Origin: Phyllobacterium sp. 628
GTDB lineage: Bacteria > Pseudomonadota > Alphaproteobacteria > Rhizobiales > Rhizobiaceae
DNA length: 64,000 nucleotides
Assembly: GCF_014189505.1 (NCBI RefSeq)
Contig: NZ_CP050301.1
Span: 1,247,501-1,311,500, forward strand
Direction of reading: 5' to 3'
Below, piece by piece: positions 9,937 through 19,844 of the stretch; within the stretch, counting starts at the first letter, position 1, and every line of letters starts with the position of its first letter. The notes under the pieces are model-generated. The model saw only the letters and a program-made list of their open reading frames with translations. It did not search any database and had not been told where the DNA came from. A program made the position numbers and the translations under genes.

Positions 9937-10209
9937 TCAAGCGTAGCGTTTTTCGGCGCCCGGCTCGGTATCTGTGCCAGCCACAGCCGGGTGCGAATTC
10001 AAAGCCGTGATCACCGCGAGAGCTGCAAGAGAGTTGACACTGCGATTGCCGCGATTGAAGGCAGTCATCACCGTATCAGCAATGATTTTTGCCTCTTCAT
10101 CCGTGCTGGATTTCACCAGAAGGGTCGCCGCCGCCCTGTCGTAGGCCGCTTGCATGAGGTCCCAATCGTCATTTGAATAGATGGGTTCGGGAGGCTTGGT
10201 AAAAGGCAT
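9937..10209 (-). CDS. Conserved-looking hypothetical protein, 90 residues
   Basis: I do not recognise this small soluble protein. It begins MPFTKPPEPIYSNDDWDLMQ, with an AAGGAA upstream, so the start is placed there and not 27 codons earlier where the frame also opens. The middle is helical and rich in Ala and Asp (AKIIADTVMTAFNRG), and there is no signal peptide or membrane segment. It converges with the solute-binding gene, one base apart. About 200 non-coding bases separate it from the transglutaminase gene. Confidence 0.65.
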   Translation of the reverse strand: MPFTKPPEPIYSNDDWDLMQAAYDRAAATLLVKSSTDEEAKIIADTVMTAFNRGNRSVNSLAALAVITALNSHPAVAGTDTEPGAEKRYA

Positions 10210-10418
10210 GGGGGAATATTCCTTCCCTGAATCGAATGAAAATCCCGCTGTCAAAAAGGCTAACCGGTCAATTGTGGCTTGGCAAACCAAAATGATTTTC
10301 GCCTATTTTGAAATGGCTTACCGCAGTGCACATACCATCGCCAACGGGGAGAATGTGGCAATATCGCCCATGCAACATGAGCCGGCTGCCAATATTGAGG
10401 GGCAGCCGATTCGATCAT

Positions 10419-11345
10419 TTACAGAGCGGATTCAGAATCCGTGCGCGCTTGTATGTTTCGCGAGAGACGCGACCATCTCTGGCTGAACCATGGGGTCATA
10501 AGTGAAATCTTTTCAAAGCGTTGGCTTGAAAAGGATGGATCGGTCTCCTCGAATGTCCAGACCTTGAAATTGGTCAGTTCATGCGGACCAAAAGTATGGA
10601 TCAGCGGGATATCGGCAGCATCTCTGCCGCGCGCCACCACAATACGGCCGATGCGGCGCTGGTTGTGACGGGCGTCGAATGTATGCCATTTTCCACCGAG
10701 ATAGACCTCGAACCAGGCGTTGAAATCCATTGGTGCTGCGTCAGCCGGAATGCCGATATCACCCATGTAGCCGTTGACGTATCGCGCCGGGATATTCATG
10801 CAGCGGCAGAAGGCAACTGCCAGATGTGCAAAGTCGCGGCACACGCCGACACGTTCTTCGTGCGCCTGCGCCGCAGTGCGGGTGGAGCGGGCAAAGCCAT
10901 AGCTAAAGGTCAGCCTTTGATTGACATAATCGCAGATGGCCTGAACGCGGCTCCAGCCGGGTTTGACATGCCCGAACAGGCTCCACGCGAGATTGCTGAG
11001 CTCATCGGTTTCGCAATAACGGCTGGCTGAAAGAAATGCCAGACACTCGGTCGGCAGCTTATCCACGGTGTGTTCCTGCGCATTTTGATCCACAGGATCA
11101 GGCAAGCCGTCATCTTCGACGACAGCATCATATTTCAATGACAGGTTGCCGGCCGGGGCCAGCAGCCGCAGACAATTATTCCCGAAAAGATCTTTGAAGT
11201 TTTCAAGCTTGGCGGCAGGTAATGCCGTCGGACCGCGCTCGCAAACAATGTCGGACAGCCTGTCCGACTCCAGATTGAGGTATGTCGTCATAGGGGTTGG
11301 TTCGTTGCATTTGATAGCAATTTCATATCCGACACGGATCAGCAT
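10419..11345 (-). CDS. Transglutaminase-like superfamily protein
   Basis: The 308-residue protein has an N-terminal beta-rich domain and a transglutaminase core with the nucleophile C169 in ERVGVCRDFAHLA. The downstream segment is MDFNAWFEVYLGGKWHTFDA. Where most transglutaminase cores have His before Ala-Trp, this one has Asn (N209), so catalysis may differ or use a nearby His (H221 or H227). Such bacterial proteins are usually cysteine proteases or amidases of unknown substrate. No signal peptide is seen. It stands alone, divergent from a small unknown gene. Confidence 0.85.
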   Translation of the reverse strand: MLIRVGYEIAIKCNEPTPMTTYLNLESDRLSDIVCERGPTALPAAKLENFKDLFGNNCLRLLAPAGNLSLKYDAVVEDDGLPDPVDQNAQEHTVDKLPTECLAFLSASRYCETDELSNLAWSLFGHVKPGWSRVQAICDYVNQRLTFSYGFARSTRTAAQAHEERVGVCRDFAHLAVAFCRCMNIPARYVNGYMGDIGIPADAAPMDFNAWFEVYLGGKWHTFDARHNQRRIGRIVVARGRDAADIPLIHTFGPHELTNFKVWTFEETDPSFSSQRFEKISLMTPWFSQRWSRLSRNIQARTDSESAL

Positions 11346-11494
11346 GGCGCATCCTTTTGGGGTTTTCAGGAAAACGCGGGGACGCCGTTCGGGTTCCGGT
11401 CGGAACAGAAAAATATCGATTGAACCCAGATTTTCTGGTCTCAGGGCGCGTTGCTAAGGCTCTTTAGGTTTTGTTGACCATGGGAGCGTAAAAT

Positions 11495-11833
11495 TTGAAA
11501 CGAATGTTGCCCCGGCCCGTTATGTCTCAACGATACGTTTTGAGAAAGCCGGCAGGGCAGGTGCAGGAAAGCATACCGTTTGAAGGTTCAATATTCACCG
11601 GCTCAGATGCGGGTGAATACGATCTTGCTCCAGAAATGGATGGGACGTTCATGACTGTAAAACAAAGACTATCACGTCCGCCCGTGGCAACAATTGTTCG
11701 CGCACAGCTTGCACGGCAGGAGTTTCGCAAAGCTGTACAGTCTTCTGAGCCCTCTCCGGCCGACAAGGAGATGTCCTCGCAGTTTGTCGATTTGCTGCAG
11801 CGTCTGGACAAGGCGGAAAAGTGCAAACGGTAA
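11495..11833 (+). CDS. Hypothetical protein, 112 residues
   Basis: I do not recognise this product. A TTG at 11495 is preceded by GGGAG at a good distance; ATGs at 11504 and 11522 are alternative starts. The sequence is soluble, basic at the N-terminus and charged at the C-terminus (FVDLLQRLDKAEKCKR). It converges with a small membrane-protein gene. Codon use looks ordinary, but the call depends mainly on the open frame and ribosome site. Confidence 0.45.
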   Translation: MKRMLPRPVMSQRYVLRKPAGQVQESIPFEGSIFTGSDAGEYDLAPEMDGTFMTVKQRLSRPPVATIVRAQLARQEFRKAVQSSEPSPADKEMSSQFVDLLQRLDKAEKCKR

Positions 11834-11851
11834 AATTTCCAGTCTTACAGC

Positions 11852-12001
11852 CTAGTTCCTGTTGATATCGGGCACGACCTTGCCCTGATAGGCCAGATGC
11901 GCAAAGCGTCCCGACTTTGCGGTGTAGTTTACAAAGCTGCCGAAGGACACGGCAAAGGCCAGGAAAATGCAAAAGATGATGCCAAGACGCTGTACAAGCA
12001 T
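11852..12001 (-). CDS. Small single-pass membrane protein, 49 residues
   Basis: The frame starting at MLVQRLGIIFCIFLAFAVSF encodes one clear hydrophobic helix (about residues 6-24) followed by a short basic, soluble tail (YTAKSGRFAHLAYQGKVV). The start is placed at the ATG directly before the helix; the frame is open 17 codons further. It may be a small inner-membrane protein of unknown role. It is unlikely to be noise because of the well-formed membrane segment, but no family is recognised. Confidence 0.5.
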   Translation of the reverse strand: MLVQRLGIIFCIFLAFAVSFGSFVNYTAKSGRFAHLAYQGKVVPDINRN

Positions 12002-12218
12002 GACAGATACCCCGTTTAACTGACGCGAAGCTATGCTTTTCAAGCTGAACACGCACAGAACGGGTCATTCATTCAGCGTTTCAATTTATTAAAATTCTAT
12101 GAAATGTGCAGCCTGAGACGGTACGCGTTGATCTCTGTCACAAGGCCGCATAGAGGAACAGATAATATCCGATTCCACTATGCCGCCAGTTCGGCCGCCG
12201 CGACAGGGAAACATTGTT

Positions 12219-13205
12219 ATGAAAACCAGAATTTTGGGACGCACTGGCTACGAGATTTCAGAAATTGGCTTCGGTGCGTGGCAGATCGGCGGCTCCTGGG
12301 GTGACGTTTCCGAAGATGATGGCAAGAAGGCGTTGAATGCCGCTCTGGATGCAGGTGTTACCTTCATCGACACCGCTGATGTCTATGGCGATGGCCGTTC
12401 GGAACGCATCATTGCCGATGTGCTGAAAGCACGTGGTGGTACGCGCCCGACAGTTGCGACCAAAGCTGGCCGCAGGCTCAATCCGCATGTGGCCGATGGC
12501 TACAATGCACAGAATCTGGAAGCGTTTGTTGACCGCAGCCTGAAGAACCTCGAAGTCGAAACACTGGATCTCGTGCAACTGCATTGTCCGCCGACAGAAG
12601 TTTATTATCGTCCTGATGTGTTTGAAGCGCTCGACGCCCTGAAGGCTAAGGGCAAGATCCGCCATTACGGAGTGTCGGTCGAAAAGGTCGAGGAAGCGTT
12701 GAAGGCAATCGAATATCCCGGCGTTGCCACCATCCAGATCATCTACAATATCTTCCGCCAGCGTCCGCATGATCTCTTCCTGCAGGAAGCCGCCAAGAAG
12801 AATGTCGGCGTCATCGTACGCGTGCCGCTAGCCTCGGGTCTGCTCACCGGCAAGCTCAATGCGCAGACCGTGTTCGCCAAGGAGGATCATCGCAATTTCA
12901 ACCGCAATGGCGAGGCCTTCGATGTGGGCGAAACCTTTGCCGGTGTGCCGTTCGACGTAGCGCTTGCCGCTGTCGAAGAGTTGAAGCCGCTGGTGCCTCA
13001 GGGTGTTTCCATGGTGCAGTTCGCACTGCGCTGGATTCTGGAACAGAAGGCGGTTTCCGTCGTTATTCCCGGCGCGCGCAATGAGGCACAGGCAAACGGC
13101 AATGCCAGCGCCGGTGATATTACTGCCCTGCCGGTTGAAACACTGGCAAAAATTACCGCACTTTACGAAAAGTCCATCAAGCCGCATGTACATCAGAAGT
13201 GGTAG
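12219..13205 (+). CDS. Aldo/keto reductase
   Basis: This is a 328-residue NADPH-dependent aldo/keto reductase with a TIM-barrel fold. The catalytic tetrad is visible: Asp and Tyr in FIDTADVYGDGRSE, Lys in VATKAGRRL and His in LVQLHCPP. The C-terminal cofactor loop is SVVIPGARNEAQANGN. The ATG giving MKTRILGRTGYEISEIGFG is preferred over one 13 codons earlier. It lies 11 bases before the DUF3830 gene and is probably co-transcribed with it. The substrate is unknown. Confidence 0.92.
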   Translation: MKTRILGRTGYEISEIGFGAWQIGGSWGDVSEDDGKKALNAALDAGVTFIDTADVYGDGRSERIIADVLKARGGTRPTVATKAGRRLNPHVADGYNAQNLEAFVDRSLKNLEVETLDLVQLHCPPTEVYYRPDVFEALDALKAKGKIRHYGVSVEKVEEALKAIEYPGVATIQIIYNIFRQRPHDLFLQEAAKKNVGVIVRVPLASGLLTGKLNAQTVFAKEDHRNFNRNGEAFDVGETFAGVPFDVALAAVEELKPLVPQGVSMVQFALRWILEQKAVSVVIPGARNEAQANGNASAGDITALPVETLAKITALYEKSIKPHVHQKW

Positions 13206-13216
13206 CAGGGGCTGAT

Positions 13217-13630
13217 ATGACGAAGCTGAAGATAAGCGCCGGACCATTTACGTTCGAGGCCCGGCTCGAAACCGCAGAGGCGCCGAAAACGTGCGCGTCA
13301 TTTCTCGGACGGCTGCCGTTCGAGAGCAAGGCCGTGCATGTCCGCTGGAGCGGCGAGGCGGTCTGGATGCCGCTCGGCGATTATGATTTCAACGTTGGCT
13401 ACGAAAACCACACCAGCTATCCCGCGCCCGGTCAGATTATTCTTTATCCCGGTGGCATCAGTGAAACGGAAATCCTGCTTGCCTATGGCGGCGTGCATTT
13501 CGCCTCAAAGGTCGGGCAGCTTGCGGGCAATCATTTCATCACGATCACGTCGGGCATCGAGAACCTTGCCAAGCTTGGCAAACTGACGCTTTGGGAAGGT
13601 GCCCAGACAATCCGCTTCGAACTGGCCTAA
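13217..13630 (+). CDS. DUF3830 family protein (cyclophilin-like fold)
   Basis: The 137-residue protein matches the DUF3830 pattern: KISAGPFTFEARLETAEAPKTC, FLGRLPFESKAVHVRWSGEA, and PGQIILYPGGISETEILLAYG. These proteins have a cyclophilin-like beta barrel, and I know of no established function. The start is the ATG giving MTKLKI; six more codons upstream are open. It follows the aldo/keto reductase closely, so a shared role in one catabolic step is plausible. Its last 4 bases overlap the convergent RND gene. Confidence 0.75.
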   Translation: MTKLKISAGPFTFEARLETAEAPKTCASFLGRLPFESKAVHVRWSGEAVWMPLGDYDFNVGYENHTSYPAPGQIILYPGGISETEILLAYGGVHFASKVGQLAGNHFITITSGIENLAKLGKLTLWEGAQTIRFELA

Positions 13631-16600
13631 ACGGTCGTTTCCCCGGCAATTGTGCGCGCTGGTTCCACCGGCTTTGTCGACCAGCGTTGATGCAGCCGCG
13701 CCAGCATCAGATAGATGACCGGCGTCGTGTAAAGCGTCAGTATCTGCGAAACGATCAGCCCGCCGACAATGGTGATCCCCAATGGACGCCGCAACTCCGT
13801 ACCGGGACCCGTGGCGATGATCAGTGGAATCGCGCCCATGATCGCTGCAAGCGTGGTCATCAGGATTGGCCGGAAGCGCTTGAGGCAGGCTTGATAGATC
13901 GCATCTTCCGGTGACAGGCCGAACCTGCGTTCACCCTGCAATGCGAAGTCCACCATCATGATACCGTTCTTCTTCACAATGCCGATCAGCAGGATAATCC
14001 CGACAAAGGCGATCAGGGTCAGCTCTGTGCCAGTGACCATCAGCGCCAGCAGTGCGCCAAGCCCGGCCGATGGCAGGGTGGAAATGATGGTCAGCGGATG
14101 GGCGAGGCTTTCATAGAGAATGCCCAGCACGATATAGACGGTCAGCAGCGCTGCAAGAATGAGCAGGGGCTGGCTGCCCGACGATTGGGTCAATGTGGCC
14201 GCGTCGCCGGCAAATTCCGCGTGCAGCGCATCAGGCAGGTGCATGCCAAGGACCGCCGCCTGTACTGCACTGTTGGCATCCTCCAGCGTGGTCCCAAGCG
14301 CCAGATTGTAGGAGATCGTTACCGAGGGAAACTGGCCCTGATGGTTCACGGTAAGTGGAGCCAGAGTGCGTTCGATCCTGGCAACGCTGCTGAGTGGCAC
14401 CTGCACGCCGCCCGCACCCGCAACATGCAGATTGGTGATCTGCTCAGGGTCAAGCGCATATCCATTGTCGGCTTCGATCACGACGCGATATTGGTTGCGC
14501 GCCGAATAGATGGTCGAGACCTGACGCTGCGAGAAGGCATTGTTGAGCGCGCTGTCGATGCTACCAATGGCAACACCCAGCCGGGCAGCCGCGGTGCGGT
14601 CGATTGATACCGTCGCCTGCAGGCCGCTTGGCTGGCGATCCGCGACAACGTCGGTCAGGCCGGGTTCGAGCTTCAGGCGATCGAGCACCTTCGGTGCCCA
14701 TGCCACCAGCTCATCGAAGTTCGCATCCCACAGAGTGAATTGGTATTGCGATTGGGTGGAGCGTCCTCCGGCACGGATATCGCCGGGTGAGAAAAGGAAA
14801 GTCGTGAGTCCCGCGACGGCGGAGAGCGATTTGCGCATGCGGTCGATGACCACGGCCGTCGGGTCACGTTCTTTCTCGGGTTTCAGCGAAATCAGCAGCT
14901 GTCCGCGATTGGCACCACTGGAAAATCCGCCTCCGACGGAGGACCCGACACCAGCAACGGCCGGGTCTGCCTTGGCAATGGCGGCCGCCTGCCGCTGCAG
15001 GATGACCATTGCCGGGTAGGAAATATCCGTCGATGCCTGTGTGCCACCCATAATGAAGCCCGTATCGTCCTGCGGGAAAAACCCCTTGGGGATTTTCACA
15101 TAAAGAAACGCTGTGATGGCAACGCAGGCGAGAATAACGGTCACCGCAAGCACCCGGTGATAGAGCACGCTTTTCAGTGTTCTGGCGTAAAAGCTGATCA
15201 CCGCGTCGAGCGAACCTTCGACAATACGCCCGAACAATCCGGGGCGGGCTTCGGGATCGTGCGGTTTCAGCCTGTGGCCACAGATCATCGGCGTGACGGT
15301 CAATGACACAACGGTCGAAACGGCGATGGTGAAAGCCAGTGTCAGCGAGAATGTCTGAAAGAACCGGCCGACAATACCGCCCATGAAAAAGAGGGGAATA
15401 AATGCTGCCAACAATGACAGGCTGATGGAAACAACAGTGAAACCGATCTGGCGCGCACCTTCCAGTGCAGCGCGCATTGGCTTCATCCCCTCTTCGAGAT
15501 TGGCATAGATATTCTCGATCATGACGATGGCATCGTCCACCACAAAACCGACAGATACGGCCAGCGCCATCAGGGAGAGATTGTCGATGGAAAGTCCCCA
15601 GGCCCACATCGCCGCAAAGGTGCCCGCCAGCGACAGCGGTACCGTGACGCCTGCTGCGATGGTCGGTGTGGCGCGCCGCAGGAAAACCATCACCACCGCC
15701 ATGACGAGGCAGATCGTTGCCAGCAGCGTCCACTGCATGTCATTGACGCTGGCGTGGATGGTAGTCGTTCGATCGGACAGTACAGCGATGTCGATACCGG
15801 CCGGTACAAGCCGCTTCACCTCCGGCAGAAGCGCTTTCACAGCATCCACGGTTGCGATCACATTGGCGTTCGCCTGTTTGGTGATCATAAGCAAGACGGA
15901 CGATTTGCCGTCATACCAGGCGTCGGAGCGGCTGTTGCGCACGCCCTGTTCCACGGTGGCAACATCGGAAAGGCGCACCGCTGTTCCATCACCCGTGTGA
16001 ATGATGATGCGGCCGTAATCTTCCGGCGTCTTCAATTGCGCATTGATGCCGAGTGAAAAGGCAAAGTCGGCGCCGTCGATCGAGCCGACCGGTTCGGCTA
16101 CATTGGCGTTGGTGATCGCGGTTCGCACGCTATCGAGCGACAGGCCCATAGCCGCAAGCCGGTCAGGGTTCAAACGGACACGGACGGCGGGCTGGTCAGC
16201 ACCACTGGCCGTCACTTCGCCGACGCCGTCGACTTGAGAAATGCGCTGGACGATGACCGTGTCGGCCGCATCATAAACAGCACTCGGAGATACGGTATCG
16301 GAGGTCAGCGCGAGAATAAGCACCGGAGCTGCAGCCGGGTTGACCTTGCGGAAGTTTGGCAGGCTTGGCAGATCAGACGGCAGGTCCGTTGCCGCTGCAT
16401 TGAGTGCCGCCTGTACGTCCTGCGCAGCGCCGTCAACATCGCGCGACAGGTCAAACTGAACGGTGATGTTTGTTGAGCCCAGAGAACTGACAGATGTCAG
16501 TTCCGTCACGCCGGCAATGGAGCCCAAGCGCCGTTCGAGTGGTGCGGCAACGCTTGCCGCCATGGTGGCCGGGTCCGCTCCGGGCCGGCTGGCCGAGACG

Positions 16601-16737
16601 CGGATTGTCGGCAGGTCAACCGAAGGCAGGCTGGCAACCGGCAGAAAGCCATAGGCGACGATACCGAGCATCAGCAATCCCAAAGCCAGCAGCGTGGTTC
16701 CTACTGGTCTGCGGATGAACGGGTCGGAAATGTTCAT
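13627..16737 (-). CDS. RND efflux inner-membrane transporter, MdtC-like
   Basis: The 1036-residue protein is full length for an HAE1-type RND pump subunit with 12 membrane helices in two repeats and large periplasmic loops. It starts MNISDPFIRRPVGTTLLALG and contains the GFVVDDAIVMIENI proton-relay segment in TM4. Its start overlaps the preceding RND gene as ATGA. With its 1036-residue paralogue upstream it forms an MdtBC-type pair, which in E. coli works as a heterotrimer. It is the last gene of a three-gene operon with the adaptor first. Confidence 0.93.
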   Translation of the reverse strand: MNISDPFIRRPVGTTLLALGLLMLGIVAYGFLPVASLPSVDLPTIRVSASRPGADPATMAASVAAPLERRLGSIAGVTELTSVSSLGSTNITVQFDLSRDVDGAAQDVQAALNAAATDLPSDLPSLPNFRKVNPAAAPVLILALTSDTVSPSAVYDAADTVIVQRISQVDGVGEVTASGADQPAVRVRLNPDRLAAMGLSLDSVRTAITNANVAEPVGSIDGADFAFSLGINAQLKTPEDYGRIIIHTGDGTAVRLSDVATVEQGVRNSRSDAWYDGKSSVLLMITKQANANVIATVDAVKALLPEVKRLVPAGIDIAVLSDRTTTIHASVNDMQWTLLATICLVMAVVMVFLRRATPTIAAGVTVPLSLAGTFAAMWAWGLSIDNLSLMALAVSVGFVVDDAIVMIENIYANLEEGMKPMRAALEGARQIGFTVVSISLSLLAAFIPLFFMGGIVGRFFQTFSLTLAFTIAVSTVVSLTVTPMICGHRLKPHDPEARPGLFGRIVEGSLDAVISFYARTLKSVLYHRVLAVTVILACVAITAFLYVKIPKGFFPQDDTGFIMGGTQASTDISYPAMVILQRQAAAIAKADPAVAGVGSSVGGGFSSGANRGQLLISLKPEKERDPTAVVIDRMRKSLSAVAGLTTFLFSPGDIRAGGRSTQSQYQFTLWDANFDELVAWAPKVLDRLKLEPGLTDVVADRQPSGLQATVSIDRTAAARLGVAIGSIDSALNNAFSQRQVSTIYSARNQYRVVIEADNGYALDPEQITNLHVAGAGGVQVPLSSVARIERTLAPLTVNHQGQFPSVTISYNLALGTTLEDANSAVQAAVLGMHLPDALHAEFAGDAATLTQSSGSQPLLILAALLTVYIVLGILYESLAHPLTIISTLPSAGLGALLALMVTGTELTLIAFVGIILLIGIVKKNGIMMVDFALQGERRFGLSPEDAIYQACLKRFRPILMTTLAAIMGAIPLIIATGPGTELRRPLGITIVGGLIVSQILTLYTTPVIYLMLARLHQRWSTKPVEPARTIAGETTV

Positions 16738-19700
16738 ATTTCGTCGCCCGTTTCCGGCGCGGGCGTGCCTGTGGGGCGGCCGACAATCCGGCTGCGCAGC
16801 CGCTCAAATCCGAGATAGATAACCGGCGTCGTGTAAAGTGTCAGAAGCTGGCTGAGCACCAGGCCGCCGATAATGCTGATGCCGAGCGGCGTGCGCAGTT
16901 CCGAACCTGTTCCCTGTGCCAGCGCCAGTGGCAATGCGCCGAACAACGCGGCCAGCGTTGTCATCATGATCGGACGGAAACGCAGGATCGAGGCTTTGAC
17001 AATTGCCTCACGCGGGTCAAGCCGTTCGGTTCGTTCCGCTTCGAGAGCGAAATCGATCATCATGATCGCGTTCTTTTTCACGATACCCATCAGCAGTACG
17101 ATGCCGATCAGCGCGATGATCGACAGGTCCTGGCCGAACAGCATCAGCGCAAGCAGGGCTCCGACACCCGCCGACGGCAGGGTTGAAAGAATGGTGATGG
17201 GGTGAATGGCGCTTTCATAGAGCACACCAAGCACAATGTAGATGGTGATGATTGCCGCGAGGATCAGCCATGGCTCGCCAGCCAGCGAGCTGGAGAATTC
17301 GGCCGCATCACCGGAATATTGCCCACGGATCGAGGCAGGCATCGCAATGGCGTTTTCCGCCGATTTGATCGCGGTCACGGCGTGACTGAGCGACGAGCCT
17401 GCGGCAAGGTCAAAGCTGATAGTCACGGCCGGAAATTGCTCGTCGTGACCGATGACAAGTGGCGCGGTTGTGAAAGAGGCTGTGGCGAAAGCACTCAACT
17501 GAACCTGCGTGCCGCCAGAACCGCTGACATAAAGTTTGTCCAATGATTTTGGGTCACTCTGATATTGCGGTGCCGCTTCGAGAATGATGCGATACTGGTT
17601 GGCCTGTCCGTAGATGGTGCCAATCTGGCGCTGACCGAATGCGTCGTTGAGTGTGTCACTGACTGCCTGCATGGACACGCCAAGCCGGGACGCGGTTTCG
17701 CGATCGACATTGACGAAAATCCGCCCGCCGCCCATCTCGATTTCCGAGGCGACATTGATCAGGACGGGATCCTGCTGCAGCTGTTTGGCCAGTTTCTGGG
17801 CCCAGTCAACAACCGTCGCAGTGTCGGTACCGGTCAGCGTATATTGATACGGTGCACGGCTGGAGCGGGTGCTGATACGGATATCCTGCACGCTCTGGAA
17901 CGTAACCTGCACACCCGGAATATCAGAGGTCTCGCCGCGCAGCCGCTCGATGATCTGTATTGCCGAATCCGACCGTTGGTCCTGCGGCTTCAGGACCAGA
18001 CTAAGCGTGCCGGTATTGGGTGTCAGGTTTGTCGTGCTGGTGCCGACAACCGAGACGGCGCCCGCAATATCCTTGTCATGCTGTATCCGGTCGGTAACGA
18101 CAGCCTGTGTCCGCTTGATGGCTTCGAACGAAGTGGTCGGCTCGGTCTCGATAATGGCTGTAATCAGACCCGTATCCTGCGACGGAAGAAAGCCTTTGGG
18201 GATGACAACGTAAAGTGCGATCGTTGCCGCAAGCGTTATGGCGGTTAAAAGCAGCATGAGCGCACTGCGGTCGAGCGCCCAGAGCAGGCTGCGTCTGTAG
18301 CCCTCGATCACCCTGTCCATTCCCTGATCGATACGGTGCAGTATGCCGCGACGCTCACCTTCATCCCGCCCATGCAGGATTCGTGCGCACATCATCGGCG
18401 TCAGGGTCAGTGAAACGATGGCCGACACCACAACAGCAATTGTCAGTGTCAGAGCGAACTCACGGAACATGCGGCCGACAATGCCGGTCATGAACAGCAG
18501 GGGAATGAAGACGGCAATCAGCGAGACAGTCAGCGAGACGATGGTAAAACCGATTTCGCCCGCGCCCTTGAGTGCCGCTTCAAGTGGCCCTTCGCCATCT
18601 TCGATATGGCGGACAATGTTCTCGATCATGACAATGGCATCATCAACCACAAAGCCTGTGCCGATGGTCAACGCCATCAGCGACAGATTATCGAGACTGA
18701 ACCCGGCAAACCACATGACCCCGAAGGTCGCAACGAGCGACAGCGGCAGGGCCACACCGGCAATGATCGTGGCACGCATGGTGCGCAGGAAGATGAAGAC
18801 GACAAGAATGACCAGCGCGATACTGATCGCCAGTGTCAATTGCACATCGTGAATGGAGGCGCGGATCGTGTCCGTCCGGTCATTCACCACATCCAGCGTT
18901 ACGCCCGCAGGCAGTGCCTGTTTGAGGCGCGGCAACTGCTGCAGGACGCGGCTGACCGTATCAATGACATTGGCACCCGGCTGGCGCATCACATCAATGA
19001 CCACCGCCGGTTGTCCCTGATACCACGCGCCGACACGGGCGTTTTCCAGCCCTTCAACCACTGTCGCTACGTCTTTCAACAGGACGGGCGAGCCGTTCTT
19101 GTAGGTGACGATGATGGAGTTATAGGTCTGGGGATCGACGATCTGGTCGTTCGCCGAAATCGTGTAAGATTGGTGCGTGCCATCCAGTGCACCCTTGGCA
19201 CCGGCCACACTGGCATTGGTGATCGCGGTACGGATGTCTTCCAGCGCAATGCCGTAGGAGGCAAGCCGTGGCAGGTCCGCCTGGATACGCACGGCCGGTC
19301 TTACGCCGCCCTGAATGTTGACATTGCCGACGCCGGTCACTTCGCTCAGCCGCTGCGCCATCATCGTATCGGCGAAATCACTCAAATTGCGGATGGAATA
19401 ACTGGTGGAACGCAGTGCAAGCGTGATGATGGGTGTATCGGCCGGATTCACCTTGGCATAGGTCGGAGGGTAGGGCAGTGTCCGCGGCAGCAACGAACCG
19501 GCAGCATTGATGGCGGCCTGCACATCCTGCGACGCCCCGTCAATATCCCGGTCAAGATCGAATTGCAGCGTTACCTGACTGATGCCGAAAGCGCTGGATG
19601 AAACCATCGATGCGAGTGAGGGTATCTGCCCCAGCTGTCGTTCCAGCGGCGCTGTAACCAGCGAGGCCATCGTGTCAGGGTTGGCGCCTGGAAGCTGTGT

Positions 19701-19844
19701 CGTCACCTGTATGGTCGGAAAATCCACCTGCGGTAGCGGCGCTACCGGCAGTGCGAGATAACCGAGTATGCCGCCGAGCAGTACCGCAATCCCCAAAAGC
19801 GAGGTGGCGATTGGCCGGTGAATGAAGGGCGTCGAGATACTCAT
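16734..19844 (-). CDS. RND efflux inner-membrane transporter, MdtB-like
   Basis: This second 1036-residue RND subunit starts MSISTPFIHRPIATSLLGIA and has the GFVVDDAIVMIENI segment and the C-terminal GALLALMLFGQDLSIIALIG region. It is a diverged paralogue of the gene after it, in the same length and order as mdtB-mdtC. It overlaps both neighbours by four bases (ATGA), so the three proteins should be made in step. Substrates (drugs, bile salts or plant phenolics) cannot be predicted from the sequence. Confidence 0.93.
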   Translation of the reverse strand: MSISTPFIHRPIATSLLGIAVLLGGILGYLALPVAPLPQVDFPTIQVTTQLPGANPDTMASLVTAPLERQLGQIPSLASMVSSSAFGISQVTLQFDLDRDIDGASQDVQAAINAAGSLLPRTLPYPPTYAKVNPADTPIITLALRSTSYSIRNLSDFADTMMAQRLSEVTGVGNVNIQGGVRPAVRIQADLPRLASYGIALEDIRTAITNASVAGAKGALDGTHQSYTISANDQIVDPQTYNSIIVTYKNGSPVLLKDVATVVEGLENARVGAWYQGQPAVVIDVMRQPGANVIDTVSRVLQQLPRLKQALPAGVTLDVVNDRTDTIRASIHDVQLTLAISIALVILVVFIFLRTMRATIIAGVALPLSLVATFGVMWFAGFSLDNLSLMALTIGTGFVVDDAIVMIENIVRHIEDGEGPLEAALKGAGEIGFTIVSLTVSLIAVFIPLLFMTGIVGRMFREFALTLTIAVVVSAIVSLTLTPMMCARILHGRDEGERRGILHRIDQGMDRVIEGYRRSLLWALDRSALMLLLTAITLAATIALYVVIPKGFLPSQDTGLITAIIETEPTTSFEAIKRTQAVVTDRIQHDKDIAGAVSVVGTSTTNLTPNTGTLSLVLKPQDQRSDSAIQIIERLRGETSDIPGVQVTFQSVQDIRISTRSSRAPYQYTLTGTDTATVVDWAQKLAKQLQQDPVLINVASEIEMGGGRIFVNVDRETASRLGVSMQAVSDTLNDAFGQRQIGTIYGQANQYRIILEAAPQYQSDPKSLDKLYVSGSGGTQVQLSAFATASFTTAPLVIGHDEQFPAVTISFDLAAGSSLSHAVTAIKSAENAIAMPASIRGQYSGDAAEFSSSLAGEPWLILAAIITIYIVLGVLYESAIHPITILSTLPSAGVGALLALMLFGQDLSIIALIGIVLLMGIVKKNAIMMIDFALEAERTERLDPREAIVKASILRFRPIMMTTLAALFGALPLALAQGTGSELRTPLGISIIGGLVLSQLLTLYTTPVIYLGFERLRSRIVGRPTGTPAPETGDEI

